Source of the DNA: a bacterium BMS3Bbin03
Lineage (GTDB): Bacteria > Zhuqueibacterota > JdFR-76 > BMS3Abin05
Direction of reading: 5' to 3'
Length of the DNA stretch: 51,828 nucleotides
Assembly (NCBI GenBank): GCA_002898015.1
Contig: BDTM01000092.1
Span: 1 to 51,828, forward strand
The notes under the pieces are model-generated. The model was not told the origin of the DNA. It saw nothing but the letters and a program-made list of their open reading frames with translations, and made no database searches. Shown here in pieces: positions 25,372-34,007 of the stretch (the first letter of the stretch is position 1; the number at the start of each line of letters is the position of its first letter). The position numbers and the translations under genes were made by a program.

Positions 25372-27945
25372 TTATTTGATTTTTTGTGATTTAAAATTTT
25401 TTGGATTCATCGGCAATCGTCTCCTTCGGATGCCGTCGAATTGAAACAGCGCATTGCCCACCGCCGGCGCCGTCGGAACCAAGCCGATTTCGCCTACTCC
25501 TTTCGCACCGTAAGGCCCGAACGGGTCGTTCACTTCCACTCCGATGACGACCACTTCAGGCATGTCCTTTGCTTTCAGAATGCCCAATCGATTGAGACGG
25601 GTGGTCTTCAAAAAGCCTCCCTCCATCGGGAGCGCCTCCGAAAGCGCATAACCGAGTCCCATGTGAACCGCCCCCTGGATCTGCCCTTCAAACAGAGTGG
25701 GATTGATGATCTTTCCGGCATCGTGAGCCGCGTAGACCGTCTCTATTTTGCCTTTTTCACTTAGCACTACGAGCTGTGTGGCATAACTGTAGGAATAATG
25801 TGTGATCACTTCCCCGGGGTCACCCGGACGGGTGGTCCAGTCGCACACCCATTTTCCGTGATACACGTTTCCGATCAGATCTTTCAGCGATTTTGTCCGC
25901 AGCTCCTTTTTTAATGTTTTTGCGGCGTCGAGGATGGCATTTCCGACCAGGGATGTGGCGCGGCTGGCGGTGGTCATGCCGGCCGGTGCGTTGTATTTCG
26001 TCGAGACTTTCACCTCGACCCAATCGGGATCGATGCCGGTCTCTTCGCACAGCATCTGAACCGCAACCGTATGGACCCCCTGTCCCATTTCCGTCCAGCC
26101 GTGGTGGAGAACCACATGATTTCCCGATTCGATTTCAATTTTGACTTCACTGAAGTCCGGCTCGCCGTTCCCGATGCCCGTATTTTTAACGGCACAGGCG
26201 AGTCCTGCGTATTTCGCTTTGTAAAATTCGTCTTTTACCGCCAGAAGCGTTTCACGAATTCCCACGCCGCCGCGAAGCACCTGTCCGGTCGTGGTCATCG
26301 AACCTTCTGTCAGCGCATTTTCGTAGCGAAACTGCCAGCGGTCAAATCCGCCCTTCTCGCATAATTCGTCGATGCAGCTTTCCATCGCAAACGTGGCCTG
26401 ATTGTCCCCGAATCCCCGCATGGCGCCGCAGGGAATATTGTTCGTATAAACCGCTTTTGCCACCACATCCACATTGGGAACGTGGTAGGCGCCTGCCGCG
26501 TGCCCGGCCGCCCGCTCCAGAACCTTCATTCCCACAGAAGCGTAAGCACCCGTGTCGCCGATCATCCGCGCCTTTACCACCGTCAGCTTTCCGTTTTGAT
26601 TGCACCCCACGGTGTATTCCATGTGAACGGGATGCCGTTTCGGATGCATTCGAATGGATTCGTCGCGGGTCAACCGCAATTTTACGGGCTTTTTCAGATG
26701 GTAGGCAAAAATTGCCGCCGGCCCCTGCACGGTCATGTCCTCTTTTCCGCCGAATCCGCCGCCGTTCGGTACCAGATTCACGGTGATCTTTTCTTTCGGA
26801 AGTCCCAGCAGGCCGGCAATTTGACGCTGATCTTCATACACACCCTGGCTTTCCACAAACAGTTCGATGCCGTCGTCCTCCCGGGGCAGGGCAATGACCG
26901 CTTCCGTTTCCAGGAATGCATGTTCTACCCGCTGCGTTTCATAAGTGGCCGTCACCGTGAAAGCCGATTCCTGAATCACTTTGTCCGCATTTTCCCCGCG
27001 CCGGATACGGGTCGTTTCCAGTAAATTCCCGCCTTCGTGCACGTGAATCGGGCTGTTTTCAGCCTGAAGCATGTCGGTGAGGGGTTCCAGGATTTCGTAA
27101 TCGATTCTGATTTTCCGGACGGCTTCCCGGGCGATTTCTTCCGATTCCGCCACCACGCCGGCAAGCACATCTCCGATGTAACGGGTGATCTCCCCTTCCC
27201 GAATCATCACAGGCCAATCATCGATAATCACCCCGGTGCGGCGTTTGCCCGGCACATCGTGCGCCGTAAACACACGGATGACGCCGCCGATTTTTTCCGC
27301 TTCGGACGTCTCGATTTTTAATATTTTTGCGCGGGGATAATCACTGAATTTCAGGGCGGCAAAAAGCATGCTTTCGATTTTTAAATCGTCCACAAAAGGG
27401 CTGCTCCCAAGCGCACGGGAGTAGGCATCATATTTGGGAGTCCGTTTGCCGACGCCGCCTTTTGTGTCGATTTCGATTTTTTGGTGGTGCTTTAATGCGT
27501 CTGCGGCCAGCTCGATGGCCTCAACAATTTTAATATAGCCGGTGCACCGGCAGAGATGAAAGCGAAGCGCACGGGTGATTTCATCTTTCGCCGGCTGCGG
27601 ATTTTTTTCAAATAATAGTTTTGTGCGGGTCAAAATACCGGGTGTGCAGAATCCGCATTGAACGGCCCCTTTTTTAACAAAGGCGCGCGCAATTGTGTCA
27701 CGAAATTCTTCGGGAAAACCCTCAAGCGTGAGAATTTCGGCACCCGCCGCTTTTTTCATGGGCGTGGCGCAGGAAAAGGTAGGCCGGCCGTTCATTTCGA
27801 CCAGGCAGGCGCCGCAAACGGCCTGCCCGTCACACCCGTTTTTGACGGATGTAATGCCCTCGATTTCCCGAAGATATCGCATGAGCGAGAGGTTTTCATC
27901 GCCGGAGAAGGTTGTCTGCCGATTGTTGAGTTTAAACGTAATCAT
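25372..27945 (-). CDS. xdhD: XdhD-type xanthine dehydrogenase / molybdenum hydroxylase (2Fe-2S domain fused to Mo domain)
   Basis: This 857-residue hydroxylase fuses a two-cluster ferredoxin module to the molybdenum-binding subunit. The plant-type 2Fe-2S motif is NGCDGQAVCGACLVEM with a distal cysteine in TFSC; the second cluster is CGFCTPG with CRCTGY. The molybdopterin part starts near residue 160 and shows GGGFGGKED, GAMRGFGDNQA and GWTEMGQGVHT, then the final GAKGVGEIGLVPTAPAV. No FAD-binding subunit is encoded in the window, so the electron acceptor must be another protein. XdhD is the xanthine or related purine hydroxylase of the ygfK-ssnA cluster. The ATG at 27945 follows a GTG in the same frame. 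Confidence 0.92.
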   Translation of the reverse strand: MITFKLNNRQTTFSGDENLSLMRYLREIEGITSVKNGCDGQAVCGACLVEMNGRPTFSCATPMKKAAGAEILTLEGFPEEFRDTIARAFVKKGAVQCGFCTPGILTRTKLLFEKNPQPAKDEITRALRFHLCRCTGYIKIVEAIELAADALKHHQKIEIDTKGGVGKRTPKYDAYSRALGSSPFVDDLKIESMLFAALKFSDYPRAKILKIETSEAEKIGGVIRVFTAHDVPGKRRTGVIIDDWPVMIREGEITRYIGDVLAGVVAESEEIAREAVRKIRIDYEILEPLTDMLQAENSPIHVHEGGNLLETTRIRRGENADKVIQESAFTVTATYETQRVEHAFLETEAVIALPREDDGIELFVESQGVYEDQRQIAGLLGLPKEKITVNLVPNGGGFGGKEDMTVQGPAAIFAYHLKKPVKLRLTRDESIRMHPKRHPVHMEYTVGCNQNGKLTVVKARMIGDTGAYASVGMKVLERAAGHAAGAYHVPNVDVVAKAVYTNNIPCGAMRGFGDNQATFAMESCIDELCEKGGFDRWQFRYENALTEGSMTTTGQVLRGGVGIRETLLAVKDEFYKAKYAGLACAVKNTGIGNGEPDFSEVKIEIESGNHVVLHHGWTEMGQGVHTVAVQMLCEETGIDPDWVEVKVSTKYNAPAGMTTASRATSLVGNAILDAAKTLKKELRTKSLKDLIGNVYHGKWVCDWTTRPGDPGEVITHYSYSYATQLVVLSEKGKIETVYAAHDAGKIINPTLFEGQIQGAVHMGLGYALSEALPMEGGFLKTTRLNRLGILKAKDMPEVVVIGVEVNDPFGPYGAKGVGEIGLVPTAPAVGNALFQFDGIRRRRLPMNPKNFKSQKIK

Positions 27946-27983
27946 CACATTGCCCAGGTATTAGTTTAAATCCTTATTTCTAA

Positions 27984-29171
27984 TTAAATCTTGCCCGCTT
28001 TATCCACGATTTTTCGATAGCGCTCCGGATCGGTGTCTCCCTCGGTATTAATCAACAGCACACGGGATTGTCTGCCCAGTCCTAATTTTTCCCTTGCCGT
28101 CCGCATGGTTTTGCTGCTCATCAGTGCCAAAAGTGCGGCAAGCCCTGAAGCACCCGATTCACCCGAAACAATGCCTTCTTCGGCATAAAGCCGCATGGCG
28201 TCAACCGCATAATGATCGGGAATGGCGAGGAAAAAGTGCATGCCGTCCCGAATAATCGGCCAGGTCACCGGAGAAGGAATGCCGCAATTCAACCCCGCCA
28301 TAATGGAGTTGACCCGCCCCTTTGTGGGAACGGGTTTTCCGTTTCCGGAGCGGATGGACTCCAGGAAGCAATCGGCTTCCACCGGTTCCACACAGATGAG
28401 TTTGGGCCGCATTTCGTGATAACGCCGCACGTAGTAGCGGGTGCCGGCCGCGGCCAGTCCGCCGACGCCGGCCGGCAGAATCACAAAATCCACACCCGGT
28501 GCACCGGGCGGATGAACGGAATCCTCCAATTCACAGAAAAGCGTGGTATAGCCGAGCAGGATGAATTCCGGAATCTCCCGATAACCCGGGTAAGCCGTGT
28601 CCGAAACCACCTGCCAGCCGTTTTTCTGAGAATCCGCGGCACATTTTTCCACACAATCGTCGAATGTGCCGTTCACTAAAATAACCGCCGCGCCTTCGCC
28701 TTCAATGGCTTGAATGCGCGCCCGGGCAGAATCCGCCGGCATGTAAATAACGGCTTTCTGACGGAGCATTTTGGCCGTCCAGGCCACAGCCCGCCCGTGA
28801 TTGCCGTCGGTAGCCGCCGCAAATGTGAAGGTTCCCAATTTTTCAAAAACAGCCGGATTTTTGAAATGCGCCGCATTAAACGGCGTGGAAAACCGTTTTT
28901 CCCATTCTTGTTTTAAGAACCGGTAAATAGCGTAACTGGCACCCAGCGCTTTGAACGCCTTTATTCCGAACCGCTCCGATTCATCCTTGACAAAAATCCC
29001 GCCGAGCCCCAATATTTTTGCAAGATTCGGAAGGGACACCAGCGGGGTAGGCCGGTAACCCTTTAAGGAACGGTGAAATTCCGGCATATCGGACGCGTCC
29101 AAAAAAGCGTATTCCGGGCCCTCCCAGACGGGATTGGATTTTAAATAAGGATTAAAGCTGAATTTGCACAT
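27984..29171 (-). CDS. dpaL: 2,3-Diaminopropionate ammonia-lyase (YgeX)
   Basis: DpaL splits 2,3-diaminopropionate to pyruvate and two ammonia with pyridoxal phosphate. The 395-residue length matches the E. coli enzyme. The PLP lysine is Lys74 in FGIKAFKALGASYA, and the glycine loop is in VILPAGVGGLAAA. The segment ATDGNHGRAVAW and the ARIQAIEGEGA phrase are typical of this family. In urate-degrading clusters diaminopropionate is a proposed late intermediate, which places this enzyme at the exit to central metabolism. A MITE-like element lies directly upstream. Confidence 0.93.
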   Translation of the reverse strand: MCKFSFNPYLKSNPVWEGPEYAFLDASDMPEFHRSLKGYRPTPLVSLPNLAKILGLGGIFVKDESERFGIKAFKALGASYAIYRFLKQEWEKRFSTPFNAAHFKNPAVFEKLGTFTFAAATDGNHGRAVAWTAKMLRQKAVIYMPADSARARIQAIEGEGAAVILVNGTFDDCVEKCAADSQKNGWQVVSDTAYPGYREIPEFILLGYTTLFCELEDSVHPPGAPGVDFVILPAGVGGLAAAGTRYYVRRYHEMRPKLICVEPVEADCFLESIRSGNGKPVPTKGRVNSIMAGLNCGIPSPVTWPIIRDGMHFFLAIPDHYAVDAMRLYAEEGIVSGESGASGLAALLALMSSKTMRTAREKLGLGRQSRVLLINTEGDTDPERYRKIVDKAGKI

Positions 29172-29614
29172 CGTTCAAATGGTTTCACCGTCGCGTTAGT
29201 TTTATTAATTCATCGTGAAAATGCAACCTTTTTTCTACTAAAAGGTGCTGCTATTCGTTAAATCCAAAACTCACCCCCTAATTGGTAGCAAAACCAACGT
29301 TGGCGGCCAGGACTTCCCCCTCTCCCGCCCGGGCGGGAGAGGGGGACTGAGGGGGTGAGTTTGAAGAACAACAATAGGCCAATTAGCCTGAAAGAAATTG
29401 AAAAGTATACAATAATCGAAAGAACAGATATTTATAAAGCAAAGTATTTTATATTTTGATATTCATTCAATTAGAACCTTGCAAACAAATTATGTTATTG
29501 AAATTCTTAATTTATTCATTCGCGAAAACGAAAATATGATTTTATTCCATTCAAATCGCTTTCAAAAAATGAACGAATGGATCAAAATGTATGCATTTTT
29601 AGGATGCACCAATT
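29172..29614. other. Gap between ygfK and dpaL occupied by a repeat element
   Basis: Nearly all of this gap is copy C of the MITE-like element. Its right end stops about 5 bp from the ygfK stop codon. No separate promoter for dpaL is evident. Confidence 0.8.
29208..29609 (+). mobile_element. MITE-like element, copy C
   Basis: This 402-bp copy aligns with copy B over its whole length. Its terminal repeats have diverged more (left ATTCATCGTGAAAATGCAAC, right end AGGATGCACC). The central 30-bp perfect palindrome is at 29316-29345. An 85-codon frame at 29479-29736 crosses its right end into ygfK and is a chance frame. Confidence 0.85.
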
Positions 29615-32600
29615 TTATTTATAACCCGGCGCCCTTGCGGCAACATCCATTAAATATGAATTTTTCAATACCGACAGCAGCACACTCATTCCGGCTGCCT
29701 GAAAGAGATTCAGCTCCTGTAAATTTCCGGAATTAGTTTCAAGGTGTAAAATCGAGAAATTGGTTTTGTTTAATTCCACCCGAATAGAATCCTTTTTATA
29801 AAGAAACCCGGTTTTAAGGAGCGTCAGGGTTTCAATTTCCCCATTTCGTTTAAATTGAATAAAGGGATTTCCGGCTTTTTTACCCAGCCGATAGACATTG
29901 TCTTCCTGCAGGAAACCGGTTTCCGTGAGACAAAACCGGGGTTTGTTCTTGTAAGGCGCCCCGCGGGTGGGACAAAATGTGGTGCAGTTGCCGCATTCAT
30001 TACAAAAATCAACAATATTCAGCACCTGATATTTTTGATCCGCACGAAATGTTTTGTCCGGTACTATTTTAGGTTTGCGATTTTTATAAATCACTTTTGA
30101 AAGCCGGTATTCAACAGGCGTAATCGTGACCGAAAGATTGGCCCGGTTCGGGCAGACTCCGACGCACACGTTACAGATGTCGTCGCAATACAGGCAGCGA
30201 TCGGCCTCCGCGCGGGCCTCAGCCTCGCCGAGCGTTCGGGTCACCACTGCAAAACTGTGCCGCTGATTTTTAGGAATTTCAGGCATTTCCGCCCCAAAAA
30301 TTCGGCGGGCCGATTTTTTCTGAAAATCAGACAGTGAAAATCCTTTATCGATTTTTCTTTCCTCAAACTCAAAATTATCCGGGACGGCTTTCTTAGTGAT
30401 TGTTTCCGCCGCTTGTTTGCCGTCGGCGATAGCTAAAATCAAACTGGAAGGGCCGCGCATGGCATCCCCGCCAATGTAAACACCCGGAATTCGGGTCTCG
30501 TGCGTCACGGCATCCGCCTGCAAGTCTTCCGAAGTCAAAAAATCCGGAACCACATTTTGCCCGATCGCCGGAATGAGGGTGTCAAATTCCAGCCGGAAAT
30601 CGGAGCCTTGAATGGGAACCGGCGCCGGCCGGCCGGAAGCATCCCTTTTGCCCGGCTTCATTTTAACGCACCGGAGCAGCAATCGTTCGCCCTTCTTTTG
30701 AATCTCAATCGGTGCTGTTAATTCCAATAATCGAATGCCTTCATAAAGCGCTTCCTTAACTTCGTCGGAATCCGCCGGCATATCTTCACGCCGTCGCCTG
30801 TAAATCACCAACACTTCTCCATCCTCGGCCATCAGCCGCCAGGCCGTACGGGCGGCATCCACGGCCGTATTGCCGCCGCCGATCACAGCCACGCGTTTGC
30901 CGGGAGCCATTGCTTTCTTTTGGCGGACATCCGATAAAAACGAGAGGGCATCGATCACACCCGCGAAATCCTCCCCCGGAATACCGAGCTTTTTTCCCTG
31001 CTGGGCGCCGATGGCCAGATAAATAAAATTGTTTTCTGCACGCAATTTTTTAAACAAGGTTTTATCGACGGAGGTTTCATAATGCAGGCTTACGCCAAGA
31101 TTTTCGATGCGGGCAATATCCCGGTCGAGCGCCTGATCCGGCAGGCGAAACGCCGGGATGGCATCCGAAAGCATGCCGCCGGGCCGCTTTTTGGCCTCGT
31201 AGACGGCCACGTCGAATCCCTGCAGTCGCAAAAAATAGGCACAGGACAATCCAGAAGGGCCGGCACCGATCACGGCCGTTTTGATTCCGTTTGACGGCTT
31301 CGGCACCAATTCCGGCTCTGCTTCCGGATGCCCGGCCGCAAAGCGCTTGATTTCCCGAATCAGCAGCGGCGTGTCATAATTCAGCCGTGTGCATTTTGTC
31401 TGGCAAAGATGATCACAGGCCATTCCCGTAACCGATGGAAACGGGTTTGTTTTTAGAATCACTTCAAATGCGTTTCGATAATCCCCTTTGGCGGTGAAAT
31501 ACATGTACTCCGGGACCTTCTGATGCACGGCACAGGTCTCTTCGCAGGGGGCATGGATGCAGTCAAAAAGCGTTAATTCAAGCGGCGTCTTAACCGATTT
31601 ACGGGGATAAAAATCCTTTTTGTACGGCTTGTCTTCAACCACGCGGCCGGCATAACGGCGTAAATTTTCAAGCGCCGCTTTCCGAACGGACGATTGCCGA
31701 AACCCATTTTTTGCCCGAATAAATTCAGCCATCGAATGGGCGTTAACGATCCGCATTTCGGCTGCCAGATTTTCAAGATATTGCGGCAGCCGGGTGTAGC
31801 CTCCCGGCTTCAGAAGGTCTGTGCAAACCGTCACGGGACGCAGCCCTCCGGCAATGAGATCCGAAAGATTAAAAGCGTCGGCGCCGCCCGAAAACGAAAT
31901 ATCCAGCGCCCCCCCAAACTCTTCCTGAAGGGTTTTGGCCAAATGAACGGCAAGGGGATGCAAAGCTCTTCCGCTCATGTAAACCGTCTGCTCGCCTTTG
32001 GGCAGCACGCCCTGACGATTTAAACTGATTAGTGTGTTGGTGAGTTTAATCCCAAAATGAACGCCGTTTTTGCCGGCGGTCTCCTGAAGCGAACGACAGA
32101 TCTCAACGGCATCCGGATAGTTCAAATCGTGTTTAAAGGCTTCATCGGGCACGGCGATTTTGAATCCCAGTTTTTGATTCAGAAGCGTGTGCACTTTTTC
32201 CGGCCCGAGCAGCGTGGGGTTCAACTTGACGGCGGTATGGAGCTTCCGCTCTTTCAGCAGGTAGCGGCCCATCTGTTCGATCTCATCCGGCGGGCAGCCG
32301 TGCATGGTGGAAAGGGTCACATTGTTTGAAATCCGGACGGGAATTGGAATTTCGTGAATCTGCGGATAAACGGCTTCGAGCGTCTCCAACTGTTCTTCCA
32401 ATTTTTCACGGCTGTTCTGCATGGCATCCAAAAAGGCCTGCATGTTGGGTTTTAAGAGGCCTGCTAAGTCATATCCCACACTCATATTAAAAATAAATCC
32501 CGGCACGCCGGCTTTTCCCCAGCCGAATTTATGTTTCAGAATATGAATGAGAATCCAGGCCTTCAAATATTCATCGAAGGATTGTGTCAGCCGCAGTTCC

Positions 32601-32935
32601 TGGGACCATTCACAGTTGTAGGCTTCGTCTTCGGCATCGATACAGGGTTTGGCGATTTCCAGCCGATCGAGGGTCTGGACGGTTTTCAGTTCGATGTACC
32701 GGGCGCCCAAAAGCCAGGCGGTCACAATATTTTGCGCCATCTGTGTGTGCGGACCGGCCGCCGCCCCGATGGGTGTCTCCAGCAATTGCCCGTACCGTTC
32801 CATTCGAAACGGATCGTTTTCCGAAGGAATAAAAAAAAGCGCTTTCGTAACCCCAAATATCTGCCCTGTTTTCTCTTCCTCCAGAATCCAGGAGAGGAGT
32901 TTCTTTAGTGAGAGCGGATTGAGTTTATCGGACAT
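29615..32935 (-). CDS. ygfK: YgfK-type multidomain iron-sulfur flavoprotein oxidoreductase
   Basis: The 1106-residue protein matches YgfK, often named a putative selenate reductase subunit. Residues ~1-440 resemble a dihydroorotate/dihydropyrimidine dehydrogenase barrel (ETPIGAAAGPHTQMAQN, SNNVTLSTMHGCPP, SFSGGADAFNL). From about 455 a GltD-like part follows with CIHAPCEETC and CDHLCQTKCTR clusters, the FAD loop VIGAGPSGLS (~555) and the NAD(P) loop VIGGGNTAVDAA (~681). Two ferredoxin-type clusters close the protein: CLYCDDICNVCVGVCPN (~913) and CNECGNCTTFCPTRGAP (~978). It could reductively open a purine-derived ring or shuttle electrons for XdhD; the exact reaction is not settled by sequence. 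Confidence 0.92.
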   Translation of the reverse strand: MSDKLNPLSLKKLLSWILEEEKTGQIFGVTKALFFIPSENDPFRMERYGQLLETPIGAAAGPHTQMAQNIVTAWLLGARYIELKTVQTLDRLEIAKPCIDAEDEAYNCEWSQELRLTQSFDEYLKAWILIHILKHKFGWGKAGVPGFIFNMSVGYDLAGLLKPNMQAFLDAMQNSREKLEEQLETLEAVYPQIHEIPIPVRISNNVTLSTMHGCPPDEIEQMGRYLLKERKLHTAVKLNPTLLGPEKVHTLLNQKLGFKIAVPDEAFKHDLNYPDAVEICRSLQETAGKNGVHFGIKLTNTLISLNRQGVLPKGEQTVYMSGRALHPLAVHLAKTLQEEFGGALDISFSGGADAFNLSDLIAGGLRPVTVCTDLLKPGGYTRLPQYLENLAAEMRIVNAHSMAEFIRAKNGFRQSSVRKAALENLRRYAGRVVEDKPYKKDFYPRKSVKTPLELTLFDCIHAPCEETCAVHQKVPEYMYFTAKGDYRNAFEVILKTNPFPSVTGMACDHLCQTKCTRLNYDTPLLIREIKRFAAGHPEAEPELVPKPSNGIKTAVIGAGPSGLSCAYFLRLQGFDVAVYEAKKRPGGMLSDAIPAFRLPDQALDRDIARIENLGVSLHYETSVDKTLFKKLRAENNFIYLAIGAQQGKKLGIPGEDFAGVIDALSFLSDVRQKKAMAPGKRVAVIGGGNTAVDAARTAWRLMAEDGEVLVIYRRRREDMPADSDEVKEALYEGIRLLELTAPIEIQKKGERLLLRCVKMKPGKRDASGRPAPVPIQGSDFRLEFDTLIPAIGQNVVPDFLTSEDLQADAVTHETRIPGVYIGGDAMRGPSSLILAIADGKQAAETITKKAVPDNFEFEERKIDKGFSLSDFQKKSARRIFGAEMPEIPKNQRHSFAVVTRTLGEAEARAEADRCLYCDDICNVCVGVCPNRANLSVTITPVEYRLSKVIYKNRKPKIVPDKTFRADQKYQVLNIVDFCNECGNCTTFCPTRGAPYKNKPRFCLTETGFLQEDNVYRLGKKAGNPFIQFKRNGEIETLTLLKTGFLYKKDSIRVELNKTNFSILHLETNSGNLQELNLFQAAGMSVLLSVLKNSYLMDVAARAPGYK

Positions 32936-32953
32936 GTTTTGGACTTATTTTAT

Positions 32954-33973
32954 TCACCGGCCTCCCATGGTTAAGGCCATCACGGCTTTGGCGGTGTGCA
33001 GGCGATTTTCGGCTTCGTCGTAAACAATCGAAATGGTCTCATCGTCCATCACATCGTCCGTCACTTCCCGGTTGCGGTCCGCCGGAAGGGCGTGCATGAG
33101 CTTCACATGTTTATCCGTCAATTTTACGCGCCTCCGGTCGAAAATCCAGGGCTTGTGTTTCTCTAAATTTACCGCCATCTCCTGTTTGCAGGCCGCTTCA
33201 TTTTGCAGATAGTCTTCCGCGCCGTATGCGCCGAAGCCGCCCCAATTTTTGGGAATCACAATCTGTGCGCCCTCGAGGGCGGCGTCCATGTCACGGGTGA
33301 GTGTCAGGCTTCCGCCGCCCGCCCCGGCATTCTCTTTCGCTTTTTCCACAATTGCCGGGTTCAGCGGAAATTCTTTCGGATGCGCGACCGTGACATCGAT
33401 TCCGAATCGCGGGAACAGCAAAATCTGTGTCTGCGGCACCGACAGAGGCTTGCTGTGCGATTTCGCATACGCCCAGGAAATCGTGACTTTCAAACCGCGG
33501 AGGTCCCTTCCGAAATATTCAAAAAGCGTCATCAAATCGGCCAGCCCCTGAAACGGATGATACACATCGTCCTGCAGCGACATCACCGGCACCGTCGCGT
33601 ATCGGGCCATTTCGTTGAGATAGTTATTTCCAATCCCGTAAAAACAGTTGCGGGGCGCAATGCCGTGCCCCATTCGCGATAAAATAACGGCGGTGTCTTT
33701 GGCCGATTCTCCGTGCGAAAGCTGCATTTTATCCGGCGTTAAATCGTGAGCGTGCCCGCCGAGCTGTGTCATTCCGGCTTCCATCGAATTCCGGGTGCGG
33801 GTGCTTTGCTCAAAAAAGATCATAAACAGCGTCTTGTCCTGCAGCAGCCGGTGCGGTTCGCCCAGTGCAAAACGCTTTTTTAAATCGAAGGCAACTTCAA
33901 AAACGGTCTCCAATTCCGGTTTTGACCAGTCTTCCGTGGTCAAAAGATGTTTGTTTCGGAAGCGGGTATTCAT
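32954..33973 (-). CDS. ygeW: Knotted carbamoyltransferase YgeW
   Basis: YgeW belongs to the aspartate/ornithine carbamoyltransferase fold with a trefoil knot. The carbamoyl-phosphate site FFEQSTRTRNS is intact, with HPFQGLADLMT and HALPADRNREVTDDV downstream. At 339 residues it is somewhat shorter than the E. coli protein. In purine breakdown it would split a carbamoylated intermediate to carbamoyl phosphate, allowing ATP recovery by a carbamate kinase; no such kinase gene is in the window. It follows ygeY after 34 nt and precedes ygfK by 18 nt. AAGGG lies before the ATG. Confidence 0.92.
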   Translation of the reverse strand: MNTRFRNKHLLTTEDWSKPELETVFEVAFDLKKRFALGEPHRLLQDKTLFMIFFEQSTRTRNSMEAGMTQLGGHAHDLTPDKMQLSHGESAKDTAVILSRMGHGIAPRNCFYGIGNNYLNEMARYATVPVMSLQDDVYHPFQGLADLMTLFEYFGRDLRGLKVTISWAYAKSHSKPLSVPQTQILLFPRFGIDVTVAHPKEFPLNPAIVEKAKENAGAGGGSLTLTRDMDAALEGAQIVIPKNWGGFGAYGAEDYLQNEAACKQEMAVNLEKHKPWIFDRRRVKLTDKHVKLMHALPADRNREVTDDVMDDETISIVYDEAENRLHTAKAVMALTMGGR

Positions 33974-34007
33974 GGCTGGTCCCTTCAGATTTTTAGTCTA
34001 ATTCGTT

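Noticed and set aside
29479..29736. 85-codon plus-strand open frame
   Set aside because: It lies half in MITE-like copy C and half antisense to ygfK, and the homologous position in copy B does not keep the frame.
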